64,000 bases of DNA from Caulobacter vibrioides. Its GTDB lineage: Bacteria; Pseudomonadota; Alphaproteobacteria; Caulobacterales; Caulobacteraceae. Position numbers and translations under genes: made by a program. The notes below the pieces were generated by a model, which saw nothing but the letters and a program-made list of their open reading frames with translations, did no database searches and had not been told where the DNA came from. Each line of letters opens with the position of its first letter. Position 1 is the stretch's first letter. Location: NCBI RefSeq assembly GCF_002310375.3, contig NZ_CP023315.3:620001-684000 (forward strand). The letters run 5' to 3'. Shown here in pieces: positions 34,455 through 41,147 of the stretch.

Positions 34455-36594
34455 TTGCCGGGCGCACTTCCGGCTTGGTGTTCGCATGAGCGCGCCAGAG
34501 ATGTGTGACGTCCGAAAGGACGCCTCCCCGAAGTTCAAGCACTCGACTCGCGCGAAGCACGAGCGCAGGTCGGTGAGCGACGACGATCCTCGTAATGGGA
34601 AGATCAGCTACCAAGGTTGCAACCGCTTCCTCACTCGCTTCATCGAGATTGGCTGTACCCTCGTCAAGAAGTAGAATGCGCGGCTGCCGGTATAGCGCGC
34701 GGGCGAGCAACAATCGCTGCTTCTGGCCGCCCGAAAGGCTGGAGCCCATATCGCCAACGAGCGTCCTGTATTGCATTGGCTTAAGCTGAATATCGTCGTG
34801 GACTTTCGCGGCGCGGGCTGCGGCGATCACGCGCTCCATGTCGAGATCCTGAGCGAAGAAGGCGATATTTTCCGCCAGCGTGCCGGACATTAAGCGGTCG
34901 TCTTGCAGAACGACGCCGACATGCGCGCGCCAATCGCGCCACACGGAGGGAGTCGCCGATCGCTCGCCCAGCATGATTTCTCCCGTCGTTGGCGGTTGCA
35001 ACCCGAGTAGCAGCTTCAGGAGGGTGGTCTTGCCCTGGCCGGAGGGTCCCGTGATGGCGACGAACTCTCCGGGGGTGATCGAAAGGTCAAGGTCTCGAAA
35101 CACCCATTTGTCCGAAGATCCGTAGCGAAACGACACCGATCTGGCGGTAATTCCGCCGTGGATCACGGTCGGGTCGCGAGGAGCCGCGAACGGCTCGGCT
35201 GGGTGAGCGATGATGTCGGCGAGGCGCTCGATGTACATGCGCAATAGCCGAAATTGACCAACAACTCTTAGGAGGGTCGCCGAGCGATCAACGAAAGTCT
35301 GCTTGAGGGCAAGGAATGCGATGAACATGCCCAACGTAAACCCTTGACCACTCATCACTTGCAAAGCACCCAGGTAGAGAATGAGGACACCCTGCAAGCC
35401 GGTCGTGATCGATTGGAGCGACGACAAGGCGGTTTCCTGCCGCGCCACCGACGCGGCGCTGTTGAAGGCTTGGACAAACAGCTTGCGCCAATGCGCTTCG
35501 CGTTCGAGTTCCGCCCCCATGATCTTGATCGTGGTCGCGGCGCGAACCGTTTCCATCAGACAGGTCTGCTCCCGCGATGCTTCCAAAAGCTGCGTCTCCA
35601 TCGCCATCCTGATCCGGGGAAATAGCAGGAGGTTCAGGCTCGCTGAGAGCACTACAGACAATACAACCAGCGCCGTCAGCTTCGGCGAATAGCCAATCAG
35701 CGCAACGAGGGCGAAGATCGACATTAGACCATCCAAGAGAGCCGACAGCGCACCTTGCGCTAGCGTATCTTTGATGGCCCGAACGCCGGCCACACGCGAC
35801 AGGATGTCGCCAACATGGCGCTTCTCGAAGAAATCAGACGGCAATCGCATCAGATGTCGGACAACGTTACCGATCGTCTGAAACGTGAACTGGCTGCCGA
35901 ATAGATACAGTACCCAACTGCGGACGGCCTCCAAACTGACCTGCAGAACAACGAGCGTCGCGAAACCCGCGGCAAGGATGAAAAGCAGGCCCTGATCGCG
36001 TTGTTCGATGGCGTGATCGATAACGAGCTGGAGTTGGAACGGCGCGGCGAACGCCATTACTTGCAAAACTAGGGACAACAGGACGATCTGTGCGGAGGCC
36101 ATGTAGCGACCGCGCATGGCGCTCCAAAGGTCTGCTAGCCGCACCGGTGCCCGCGCGCTGAACGGGACGAATTCGGTCCCGCGCTCCAACTCGAGCACCA
36201 CGCCGGAAAAGTGCGCGGATAAGGTGTCGAATGAGATCGTTCTAACGCCGCGCGCCGGATCGTGGATGACCGCCCGCCCTCGTGACACGGACTTTAGCAC
36301 CACGAAGTGGTCGAGATTCCAGTGCAGGATGGCCGGCGTCTTGACGCGATGTAGGGCCAAGAGGTCGACCTTGAGCGCGCGACTGGTCAGCGACATCTCT
36401 TCGGCGATCTGCTTGAGATGTCGTAGACTCGCCCCAGACATCGAAATGGAAAAACGTTGGCGCAGCCCATTCAGGTCGATGTCGTGACCATGATACGCAC
36501 CGATCATCGCAAGGCAGGCCAAGCCGCATTCGGCGCCTTCAACCGATTGAAAAAGCGGCAAGCGACCACGTCTTTGCCCCATTGCTCGGAACAT
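34429..36594 (-). CDS. Peptidase-containing ABC transporter (C39, double-glycine leader exporter)
   Basis: A 721-residue exporter that cleaves double-glycine leaders and pumps the core peptide out. The N-terminal C39 protease has Gln16 and Cys23 in FQSVEGAECGLACLAMIG, His96 in HWNLDHFVVL and Asp112 in VIHDPARG, so all catalytic residues are present. Six membrane segments follow (~160-430). The nucleotide-binding domain has Walker A GPSGQGKTTLLKLLLG, signature LSGGQKQRLLLARALY and Walker B ILLLDEGTANLDE. It directly follows the fusion-protein gene, whose stop overlaps its ATG. The two precursors upstream carry the expected LVSGG cleavage motif. Confidence 0.96.
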   Translation of the reverse strand: MFRAMGQRRGRLPLFQSVEGAECGLACLAMIGAYHGHDIDLNGLRQRFSISMSGASLRHLKQIAEEMSLTSRALKVDLLALHRVKTPAILHWNLDHFVVLKSVSRGRAVIHDPARGVRTISFDTLSAHFSGVVLELERGTEFVPFSARAPVRLADLWSAMRGRYMASAQIVLLSLVLQVMAFAAPFQLQLVIDHAIEQRDQGLLFILAAGFATLVVLQVSLEAVRSWVLYLFGSQFTFQTIGNVVRHLMRLPSDFFEKRHVGDILSRVAGVRAIKDTLAQGALSALLDGLMSIFALVALIGYSPKLTALVVLSVVLSASLNLLLFPRIRMAMETQLLEASREQTCLMETVRAATTIKIMGAELEREAHWRKLFVQAFNSAASVARQETALSSLQSITTGLQGVLILYLGALQVMSGQGFTLGMFIAFLALKQTFVDRSATLLRVVGQFRLLRMYIERLADIIAHPAEPFAAPRDPTVIHGGITARSVSFRYGSSDKWVFRDLDLSITPGEFVAITGPSGQGKTTLLKLLLGLQPPTTGEIMLGERSATPSVWRDWRAHVGVVLQDDRLMSGTLAENIAFFAQDLDMERVIAAARAAKVHDDIQLKPMQYRTLVGDMGSSLSGGQKQRLLLARALYRQPRILLLDEGTANLDEASEEAVATLVADLPITRIVVAHRPALVLRASRVLELRGGVLSDVTHLWRAHANTKPEVRPANVPASSIA

Positions 36595-37223
36595 CAGCCA
36601 ACTCCGAGCAAAATTGGGCGGCCAAGAATGATACTTACCAAGTTCGCTCGTCCGACTGGTAGGCTCGCCACGACGCGTGCTCCCGGCACCGCCCCCGCAG
36701 CGCCGGATAGGCCGCTTGCGACGGGCTCGAGCGCCAGTTCGATCCGATGGGCGCGTGCCTCTGCGCTGTTGGGGGCGGGGGGCGCATCTGGAAGCTGTTC
36801 GAAGCTTCGCGAGACGGATCTCACCACAGCGGGGCGAGCGCGCTCTCGCTGCCCCACATAGGCGACGGTCGCGGGCAGGCCAGGCATGACAAGACGGGTG
36901 ATTGAAGCAGGCGCGTAGACAACCGCCACTGCCTCGGTGGCACCGAGCGCTCCATGATCAGCCTTGCCAATGATCTGACCTTCAGCGGCGTAGGTTTTGT
37001 TGAATGGCACGCATAAGGCGATGGACATTAGCAATGCTGAGCCCAAACAAAGCCCAAGCACGAGCACTCCCCATGCGGTGGGAATGCCCACAGGCGTCTC
37101 GCCATCCATTTGGGTCGTGGCCCGCGCGAGGACCTCTGGCCGAAATAGATCTTTGTCATGTGAAGGCCCCTCGTTGTCATGTGAAGGGCCCTCGTCGCAT
37201 AACGCAAAGCCATCGTGACTCAT
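36594..37223 (-). CDS. Miniature HlyD-type membrane fusion protein
   Basis: 209 residues, about half the usual length of exporter adaptors. The N-terminal pattern DLFRPEVLARATTQMDGETP with IPTAWGVLVLGLCLGSALLM (membrane segment ~46-70) and TYAAEGQIIGK is typical of bacteriocin-exporter fusion proteins. The C-terminus PVGRANLVSIILGRPILLG gives the closing barrel region. The coiled-coil hairpin and lipoyl parts are missing, with only ~100 residues between. The first residues contain a tandem repeat GPSHDNEGPSHDKD from a 21-base duplication near 37157-37198. Start overlaps the ATP-grasp stop (ATGA). Confidence 0.75.
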   Translation of the reverse strand: MSHDGFALCDEGPSHDNEGPSHDKDLFRPEVLARATTQMDGETPVGIPTAWGVLVLGLCLGSALLMSIALCVPFNKTYAAEGQIIGKADHGALGATEAVAVVYAPASITRLVMPGLPATVAYVGQRERARPAVVRSVSRSFEQLPDAPPAPNSAEARAHRIELALEPVASGLSGAAGAVPGARVVASLPVGRANLVSIILGRPILLGVG

Positions 37224-38209
37224 TGCGCGGCGATCAGTCGGCTAGGTTGATCCGCCTGTGCAAACTCTGCCAGTACTTCTTCCGCGAAGGCATCGCTGAT
37301 TACGCCACCATTACTTTCGTCGATATAGCCCCAAACCCCCGCGGGATTGACTTCTAAAAAGTAGAATTCACCATCAATTCCTTCTATTAGGTCGTAGGAC
37401 GCGGAGAATAGGCGCGTTTTCTCATGAAGAATGGCGATCTTTCCCGCAATATCTATGGGCAGATCCGTCAAGACGTATTTCACCATAAAGCCGCCGCGGC
37501 GATAGTCCGTGGCCAGCAAGGGATGTGCGTGCGGGTCGATCCGGAAAGCAAAAATGCGGTCCCTCACTAAAACCACACGATATTCGAAGCGCTTTTCGAT
37601 GTTCTTCTGCACCAGGACTGGAAAAGGTTGCTTCTCGTCCGCCGACGCGAGGATGTCATGATCCAGCGGAGCCGTCATGAGAATGCGTTGGGCTTTATCT
37701 TCACCGACTACCGGAATTGTCGGATCTCCGAGGGCTTTCGTAATTAGACTGCCGAATTTCTCGCCGAAATTTACAATATTCGCCGTATCGTTGCTTACAA
37801 TAGTTTGCGGTATTTTTAATCCACTCTCGCAGGCGAGGATCAATTGTTTCATCTTCGGCAGAATATCTTGAACTGCCGCCGGTTCATTGAGCTTTTTGCC
37901 AGGCAGGATGCTGATGAGATTGTCGTTGAAAGCTCGCCAGTTCCTTTGCGTGATTAGCCTGCTGGCCCACTCCTCGGTGGCACCAAATTGCTGAGCGAGA
38001 TACTTCGGATCGAATACGACGACCGTCGGGCTTTCCAAGTGAACGCCATTCAAGAATATACTAAAATGATCATCGCCATCTTCAAGGATGGCCGATACCG
38101 AACTATTCTCGAAAAAATCAATAAATTTCACAGATTCTGTTATTGCACTTATTTTATCAAATACTGTAGAAAGCTGCGAATATTGTTTTGAGCCGACAAA
38201 CAGAATCAC
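37220..38209 (-). CDS. ATP-grasp peptide ligase, microviridin (MvdD/MdnC)-type graspetide maturase
   Basis: A 329-residue ATP-grasp enzyme. Graspetide maturases join Asp/Glu side chains to Thr/Ser/Lys side chains of a precursor core. Family marks in order: GKKLNEPAAVQDILPKMKQL (the place of the N-P-x-A-xx-K-xx-QL block), SGLKIPQTIVSNDTANI, SLITKAL (ATP Lys), PVLVQKNIEKRFEYRVVLVR, FAFRID, and the metal/ATP site GEFYFLEVNPAGVWGYIDES. I prefer the GTG at 38209, placed 8 bases after AAGGA, over the TTG at 38215. The gene is clearly more AT-rich than the backbone. It follows the precursors and the Cys-rich protein and is coupled to the fusion-protein gene. Confidence 0.88.
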   Translation of the reverse strand: MILFVGSKQYSQLSTVFDKISAITESVKFIDFFENSSVSAILEDGDDHFSIFLNGVHLESPTVVVFDPKYLAQQFGATEEWASRLITQRNWRAFNDNLISILPGKKLNEPAAVQDILPKMKQLILACESGLKIPQTIVSNDTANIVNFGEKFGSLITKALGDPTIPVVGEDKAQRILMTAPLDHDILASADEKQPFPVLVQKNIEKRFEYRVVLVRDRIFAFRIDPHAHPLLATDYRRGGFMVKYVLTDLPIDIAGKIAILHEKTRLFSASYDLIEGIDGEFYFLEVNPAGVWGYIDESNGGVISDAFAEEVLAEFAQADQPSRLIAAQ

Positions 38210-38220
38210 AGACAAGATCC

Positions 38221-38415
38221 TTATTCAAATTTTCCAATCGGACATTTTCCAATGTCGAGCCTTGCTTTCGCGTTCATTACGCACTTGCATATTGAGCATC
38301 GCGTAATTGACGCGATGCCTATGATCTCAGTAATTCGTGCGTGCTCGCAAATTGCGCATATAGTCATGCGAGCGCTGTATCTTTCTTCGGCGGTAAGCAT
38401 TTTTCTATCCGGCAT
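38221..38415 (-). CDS. Small Cys-rich (zinc-ribbon-like) protein of the RiPP cluster
   Basis: 64 residues with six Cys at 20, 23, 40, 43, 45 and 58: MTICAICEHARI, TRCSICKCVMNAKARL, and a terminal CPIGKFE. The spacing and the CPxGK(W/F) ending resemble small zinc-binding proteins of the DUF6171-like kind; it has no GG leader and is not obviously a precursor. The ATG at 38415 has GAGG upstream, but that site lies in the 3' arm of a perfect stem-loop. Possible roles are leader binding or a partner for the ligase. Unknown with certainty. Confidence 0.7.
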   Translation of the reverse strand: MPDRKMLTAEERYSARMTICAICEHARITEIIGIASITRCSICKCVMNAKARLDIGKCPIGKFE

Positions 38416-38422
38416 GAAAGAC

Positions 38423-38445
38423 CTCTTCGGGCGTGGCCCGAAGAG
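38423..38445 (-). promoter_or_regulatory. Stem-loop between precursor genes and maturation genes (attenuator / RBS-masking)
   Basis: A perfect 10-bp GC-rich stem (38423-38432 with 38436-38445), 3-base loop, sits 13 bases after the second precursor stop. The 3' arm includes the GAAGAG part of the ribosome-binding site of the next gene. It can act as a partial terminator and mask translation, giving far more precursor than enzyme, a common layout in RiPP operons. Confidence 0.65.
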
Positions 38446-38458
38446 ATCCCCTAAACTG

Positions 38459-38653
38459 CTAGCAGGGAACACAGTCGACGGTAGAGGTCGTGACGTCGCC
38501 GTCTTTGACGGTCGTAACCTTTGCGCACGCGTCGCAACGCGTTTCCATGTCATCCCCACCACTTACAAGATCAAGCAGTCCGTCTTCGATCTCAAAGAAC
38601 TCGCGGACTTTTGCATTTTGCCGGCCATTAGCCAGCATCAGGATCGAATTCAT
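38459..38653 (-). CDS. RiPP precursor peptide 2 (double-glycine leader)
   Basis: 64 residues. The leader (1-33) starts MNSILMLANG and ends EFFEIEDGLLDLVSGG, the double-glycine site for C39 cleavage. The predicted core (34-64) starts DDMETRCDACAKVTT and ends TSTVDCVPC; it is rich in Thr and Asp, the residues linked by graspetide ligases, and has four Cys (40, 43, 61, 64). The leader is clearly homologous to precursor 1. A longer in-frame ORF begins upstream, but alignment to precursor 1 fixes the ATG at 38653. The ribosome-binding site is weak. Confidence 0.85.
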   Translation of the reverse strand: MNSILMLANGRQNAKVREFFEIEDGLLDLVSGGDDMETRCDACAKVTTVKDGDVTTSTVDCVPC

Positions 38654-38669
38654 GACATAATACTCGCTG

Positions 38670-38861
38670 TTAGCCGACGCAGTCGATGTGAGTTTCATTA
38701 GTGCCAAGGCGGGTGGAAACTCGGTATTCACCGCTGGGGCAGTGAACAGCGCCGTCATCGCCGCCCGAAACCAAGTCTAGGAGGCGATCGTCCAACGCGA
38801 AGAAATCTTCGCAGTGGGCGCCGTGACTAGCGCTCGCCTTAAGCAAAATCGAATTCAACAC
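38670..38861 (-). CDS. RiPP precursor peptide 1 (double-glycine leader)
   Basis: 63 residues from a GTG at 38861 with a strong GGGAGAG site. The leader (1-34) begins VLNSILLKAS and ends DFFALDDRLLDLVSGG. The core (35-63) starts DDGAVHCPSGEYRVST and ends NETHIDCVG, containing Thr/Ser with Asp/Glu and two Cys (41, 61). Both precursors share NSIL near the start, FF-x-(L/I)-x-D-x-LLDLVSGGDD at the junction, Cys at core position 7 and DCV near the end. It is the first gene of the cluster, 16 bases upstream of precursor 2. Confidence 0.85.
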   Translation of the reverse strand: MLNSILLKASASHGAHCEDFFALDDRLLDLVSGGDDGAVHCPSGEYRVSTRLGTNETHIDCVG

Positions 38862-39000
38862 TTTGTCTCTCCCAATCGCGGAGCGAGAAGTCATCCGCGC
38901 GATAACCCTAAGGATGTGCAGCCAAGCTTGCAAGCTAGGATTTATGTTAGAAATTTAACACGACTCAGTTGTGTAGAAACGTAGAGTTTACAGCCGCTTA
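38862..39000 (-). promoter_or_regulatory. Probable promoter region of the RiPP operon with a perfect 12-bp palindrome
   Basis: AT-rich DNA upstream of the first precursor. A perfect palindrome AGCTTGCAAGCT at 38925-38936 could be an operator half or dimer site. No confident -35/-10 pair was identified. No regulator gene is adjacent to the cluster on its 5' side. Confidence 0.35.
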
Positions 39001-39937
39001 GGTTGCAACATTGCGGGTGTCGCCAGTCGCACCCCGTCGACACAGCCTGGGGCACGCGTTGCCCGACCAACCGACGATGCGCTATGCCAAAGAAAACTGC
39101 ATGGGGCGCCTGCAAGGCCGACCAGGCCGCGTTGAACGTTCGTAAGGCCGAACATCATGCGGCCATAAAGCGCTTCCATCCGACTTTGACGCGCGGGGGA
39201 GGGGGCTCCGGGACGACCAGCGCCAGCAAGGCCTAAGGGACCAATAGCCCTCGCAGCTGTGGACAGCCGCTGGAGACGCGGCGATGATTGATGTCCGTGT
39301 CGGGTCATGAGCGGACGTCGCAGCAGGCAACTCTGCCAGACGCCTGTTTGCGGGCCCTGGCCGTGAACGCTTTCGATCTAATTGGAAGTTCAGCCCTCGC
39401 TAACTCAGCGAAACTGGGAGCCATAGTCGAATGGCGTCTCGCAGTCCGGCCAAACGGCCGCTCCGCCCGCCGCGATTAGCGATTTCGAAGCGCCTGGCAT
39501 GTCGGAATGCCCACAATAGTTCGATGGCAAGATAGAAGGACCGGGACCAATCGGTCCTAGGTCTATGGTGGGGTTGAAGATTTTCCGGGACCCGTCGGGC
39601 GCGCCAGGTCCCGGATTTCCGAACTTATCGAGCGACTTCAACGGGATGGCCGGGACCTTCCGCGCGCCGGTCCTCGCGGGTCCCGGTCAACTCTTTGATT
39701 GCATGGAAGAACCGCGAAAATCCGGGACCAGGGCCAGGATGCAGGTCCCGGAATTTGCCTAGCACCATCAAGGATATCAGGACCAAAGGTCCCGGTCCTT
39801 TTATCTTGCCGTCGATCAAAACCCGCGCTGTGCACCTGAACCTGAACAGAGACCTTTCGGTTTCCGGGTGCAAAGCTTGATCTTGCAACCTCGCGCTGCA
39901 GGCCGCACCATTGCCCGAAAGGGAGACTTCAAGTCAG
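39001..39937. other. ~940-base stretch with no supportable gene, dominated by the 300-bp inverted repeat
   Basis: Several ORFs of 60-110 codons exist here on both strands, but none has good start context or recognisable family features. Those in the right half derive from the GGTCCCGG-rich inverted repeat, which codes for repeated GPGPG in either direction. The stretch probably includes promoters for the YfbU gene to the right. Confidence 0.4.
39519..39817. repeat. ~300-bp imperfect inverted repeat with eight symmetric GGTCCCGG/CCGGGACC boxes
   Basis: Eight exact copies of an 8-mer in either orientation start at 39541, 39585, 39607, 39650, 39679, 39722, 39744 and 39788. The successive spacings are 44, 22, 43, 29, 43, 22 and 44, and orientations mirror about position ~39668, so the whole array is a dyad. 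The outermost flanks also match inversely (GGCAAGATAGAAGGACCGGG on the left against an inverted copy with one mismatch on the right). Pairs 39585/39607, 39650/39679 and 39722/39744 can form local hairpins. Function unknown. Confidence 0.85.
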
Positions 39938-40489
39938 ATGAAAGCGCTCGACAAGATCAATACGCTCCTGCTCTGCGATATCGCCGAGCACCTCGGGATT
40001 GAGGGGGATGTGAACGTCGGCTTCGTCCGCGCAGCCATTCAGAACGGACACACCTGGGCGATCGAACAGCGCTATGGGTCCGACAGGTCTGAAAGCGATG
40101 AGGAGCGCAAACCCGTCGTGCAAAAGGTGCACGACGTGATGCATCTCTGGACCGTCCTCGAAGACGCTTATGAGCAGCTGAACGCCGCCGAAAAGGCGGA
40201 GCTCGAAGTTCGTGTACCGCACGTCAGCAAGGACGTTCGGTGGGGCGGTTTCGACGGCAACAATGAGAGCGAATACATGTCAGTCCTGGCCTTTATGGTC
40301 GGATACATGGATTTTTACCCGAACTTCCGTGGGCGCGAACATCTCAACTCGCACATGCCGACGCTGGAGACCTTTGAACGAATGTGGGCTGCCTATCAGC
40401 CGATTCGGGACTCGATGCCGGAATACCCGCTCGAACTCGACGACCTCACAACGATCCTCAGCGCGCGCGTGCATCCAAGCCGTCGTTAG
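39938..40489 (+). CDS. YfbU family protein
   Basis: About 183 residues. The YfbU pattern is visible: KALDKINTLLLCDIAEHLGI, AIQNGHTWAIEQRYG, KVHDVMHLWTVLEDAYEQLN, VRWGGFDGNNESEYMSVLAF with GYMDFYPNFRGREHLNSHMP and LETFERMWAAYQPIRD. E. coli YfbU has no firmly established biochemical role. The ATG at 39938 was preferred over a TTG nine codons upstream. It is followed 53 bases later by a NYN nuclease gene; both precede the large STAND protein and may be defence-associated. Confidence 0.85.
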   Translation: MKALDKINTLLLCDIAEHLGIEGDVNVGFVRAAIQNGHTWAIEQRYGSDRSESDEERKPVVQKVHDVMHLWTVLEDAYEQLNAAEKAELEVRVPHVSKDVRWGGFDGNNESEYMSVLAFMVGYMDFYPNFRGREHLNSHMPTLETFERMWAAYQPIRDSMPEYPLELDDLTTILSARVHPSRR

Positions 40490-40542
40490 AACGAGCTAAG
40501 ACAAGACGGTAGACGCAGGCCTGAAATTGGAAAGGGGGAGCT

Positions 40543-41070
40543 ATGACCACCTACGTGTACGTTGATAATTCGAACATCTTCATCGAAGGGCGACGGTTGT
40601 CGGCGGTGAAGAAGGGCTTGGCTAAGAGTGTCTATGAGGCCATGGCTTCGGGGATCGTCGATCCCGCCTGGAACCTCGACTACGGAAAGCTCTACCAATT
40701 TCTGTGCGGTGGCGACGCTATCGCGCGACTGTGGGGGTCGCCGCCGCCTCATGACAGCTTCTGGAGCATGCTGGAGCGCAAGGGTTTTCAGACGACAGTC
40801 TATGACAAGAACTTCGCCAACCACGAGAAAAAGGTCGATGTGGCGATTGGCGCGCGCATGACCAAAGACGCCTACACGGTGATCGATAAGGCGAAAGATG
40901 AGTTGCTCCTCGTGTCCGGTGATAACGACTTCGTTCCAGTCGTCGCTGACCTCGTATCTGAAGGGTTCAAGGTCGAAGTCGCATTTTGGAGCCACGCTGG
41001 TCGAGAGATCGCTGATGTGGCGAGTCGCTTTATTCCGCTCGACGCTTACCACGATCATTTCAGCCGGTAG
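40543..41070 (+). CDS. NYN-domain (LabA/DUF88-type) putative ribonuclease
   Basis: 175 residues of the PIN-like NYN fold. The first acidic site is TYVYVDNSNIFIEGRRLS, the middle is KNFANHEKKVDVAIGARMTK with Asp in KVDVAIG, and the third is LLLVSGDNDFVPVVADLVSE. These give the metal-binding Asp set of NYN nucleases. GGGGGAG lies just upstream of the ATG. It sits 77 bases upstream of the nuclease-STAND gene on the same strand, so a role in the same defence unit is possible but not shown. Confidence 0.9.
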   Translation: MTTYVYVDNSNIFIEGRRLSAVKKGLAKSVYEAMASGIVDPAWNLDYGKLYQFLCGGDAIARLWGSPPPHDSFWSMLERKGFQTTVYDKNFANHEKKVDVAIGARMTKDAYTVIDKAKDELLLVSGDNDFVPVVADLVSEGFKVEVAFWSHAGREIADVASRFIPLDAYHDHFSR

Positions 41071-41147
41071 GATATTCCAAACCGCAAGTACGAACCTGTA
41101 GCAAAGTTTTGCCGTAGGTTGCGACGAAGCCGCGCGCATGGGGCCGC

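Noticed and set aside
38459-38758. 99-residue version of precursor 2 starting upstream
   Set aside because: The extra N-terminal 35 residues overlap precursor 1 and have no counterpart in it; alignment of leaders fixes the ATG at 38653.
39003-39236. 77-codon plus-strand ORF left of the inverted repeat
   Set aside because: No ribosome-binding site, no recognisable domain, and an equally long opposing frame; the internal ATG version (39084) is no better.
39597-39607. Eleven-base match (CGGGCGCGCCA) to the 3' end of tRNA-Arg, considered as attR
   Set aside because: Short, GC-rich, and embedded in the symmetric GGTCCCGG array; no further tRNA sequence flanks it, so chance is more likely.
39565-39888. 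Overlapping opposite-strand ORFs rich in GPGPG
   Set aside because: They arise from GGTCCCGG boxes read in either direction; no good starts. Kept only as an alternative explanation in the inverted-repeat finding.
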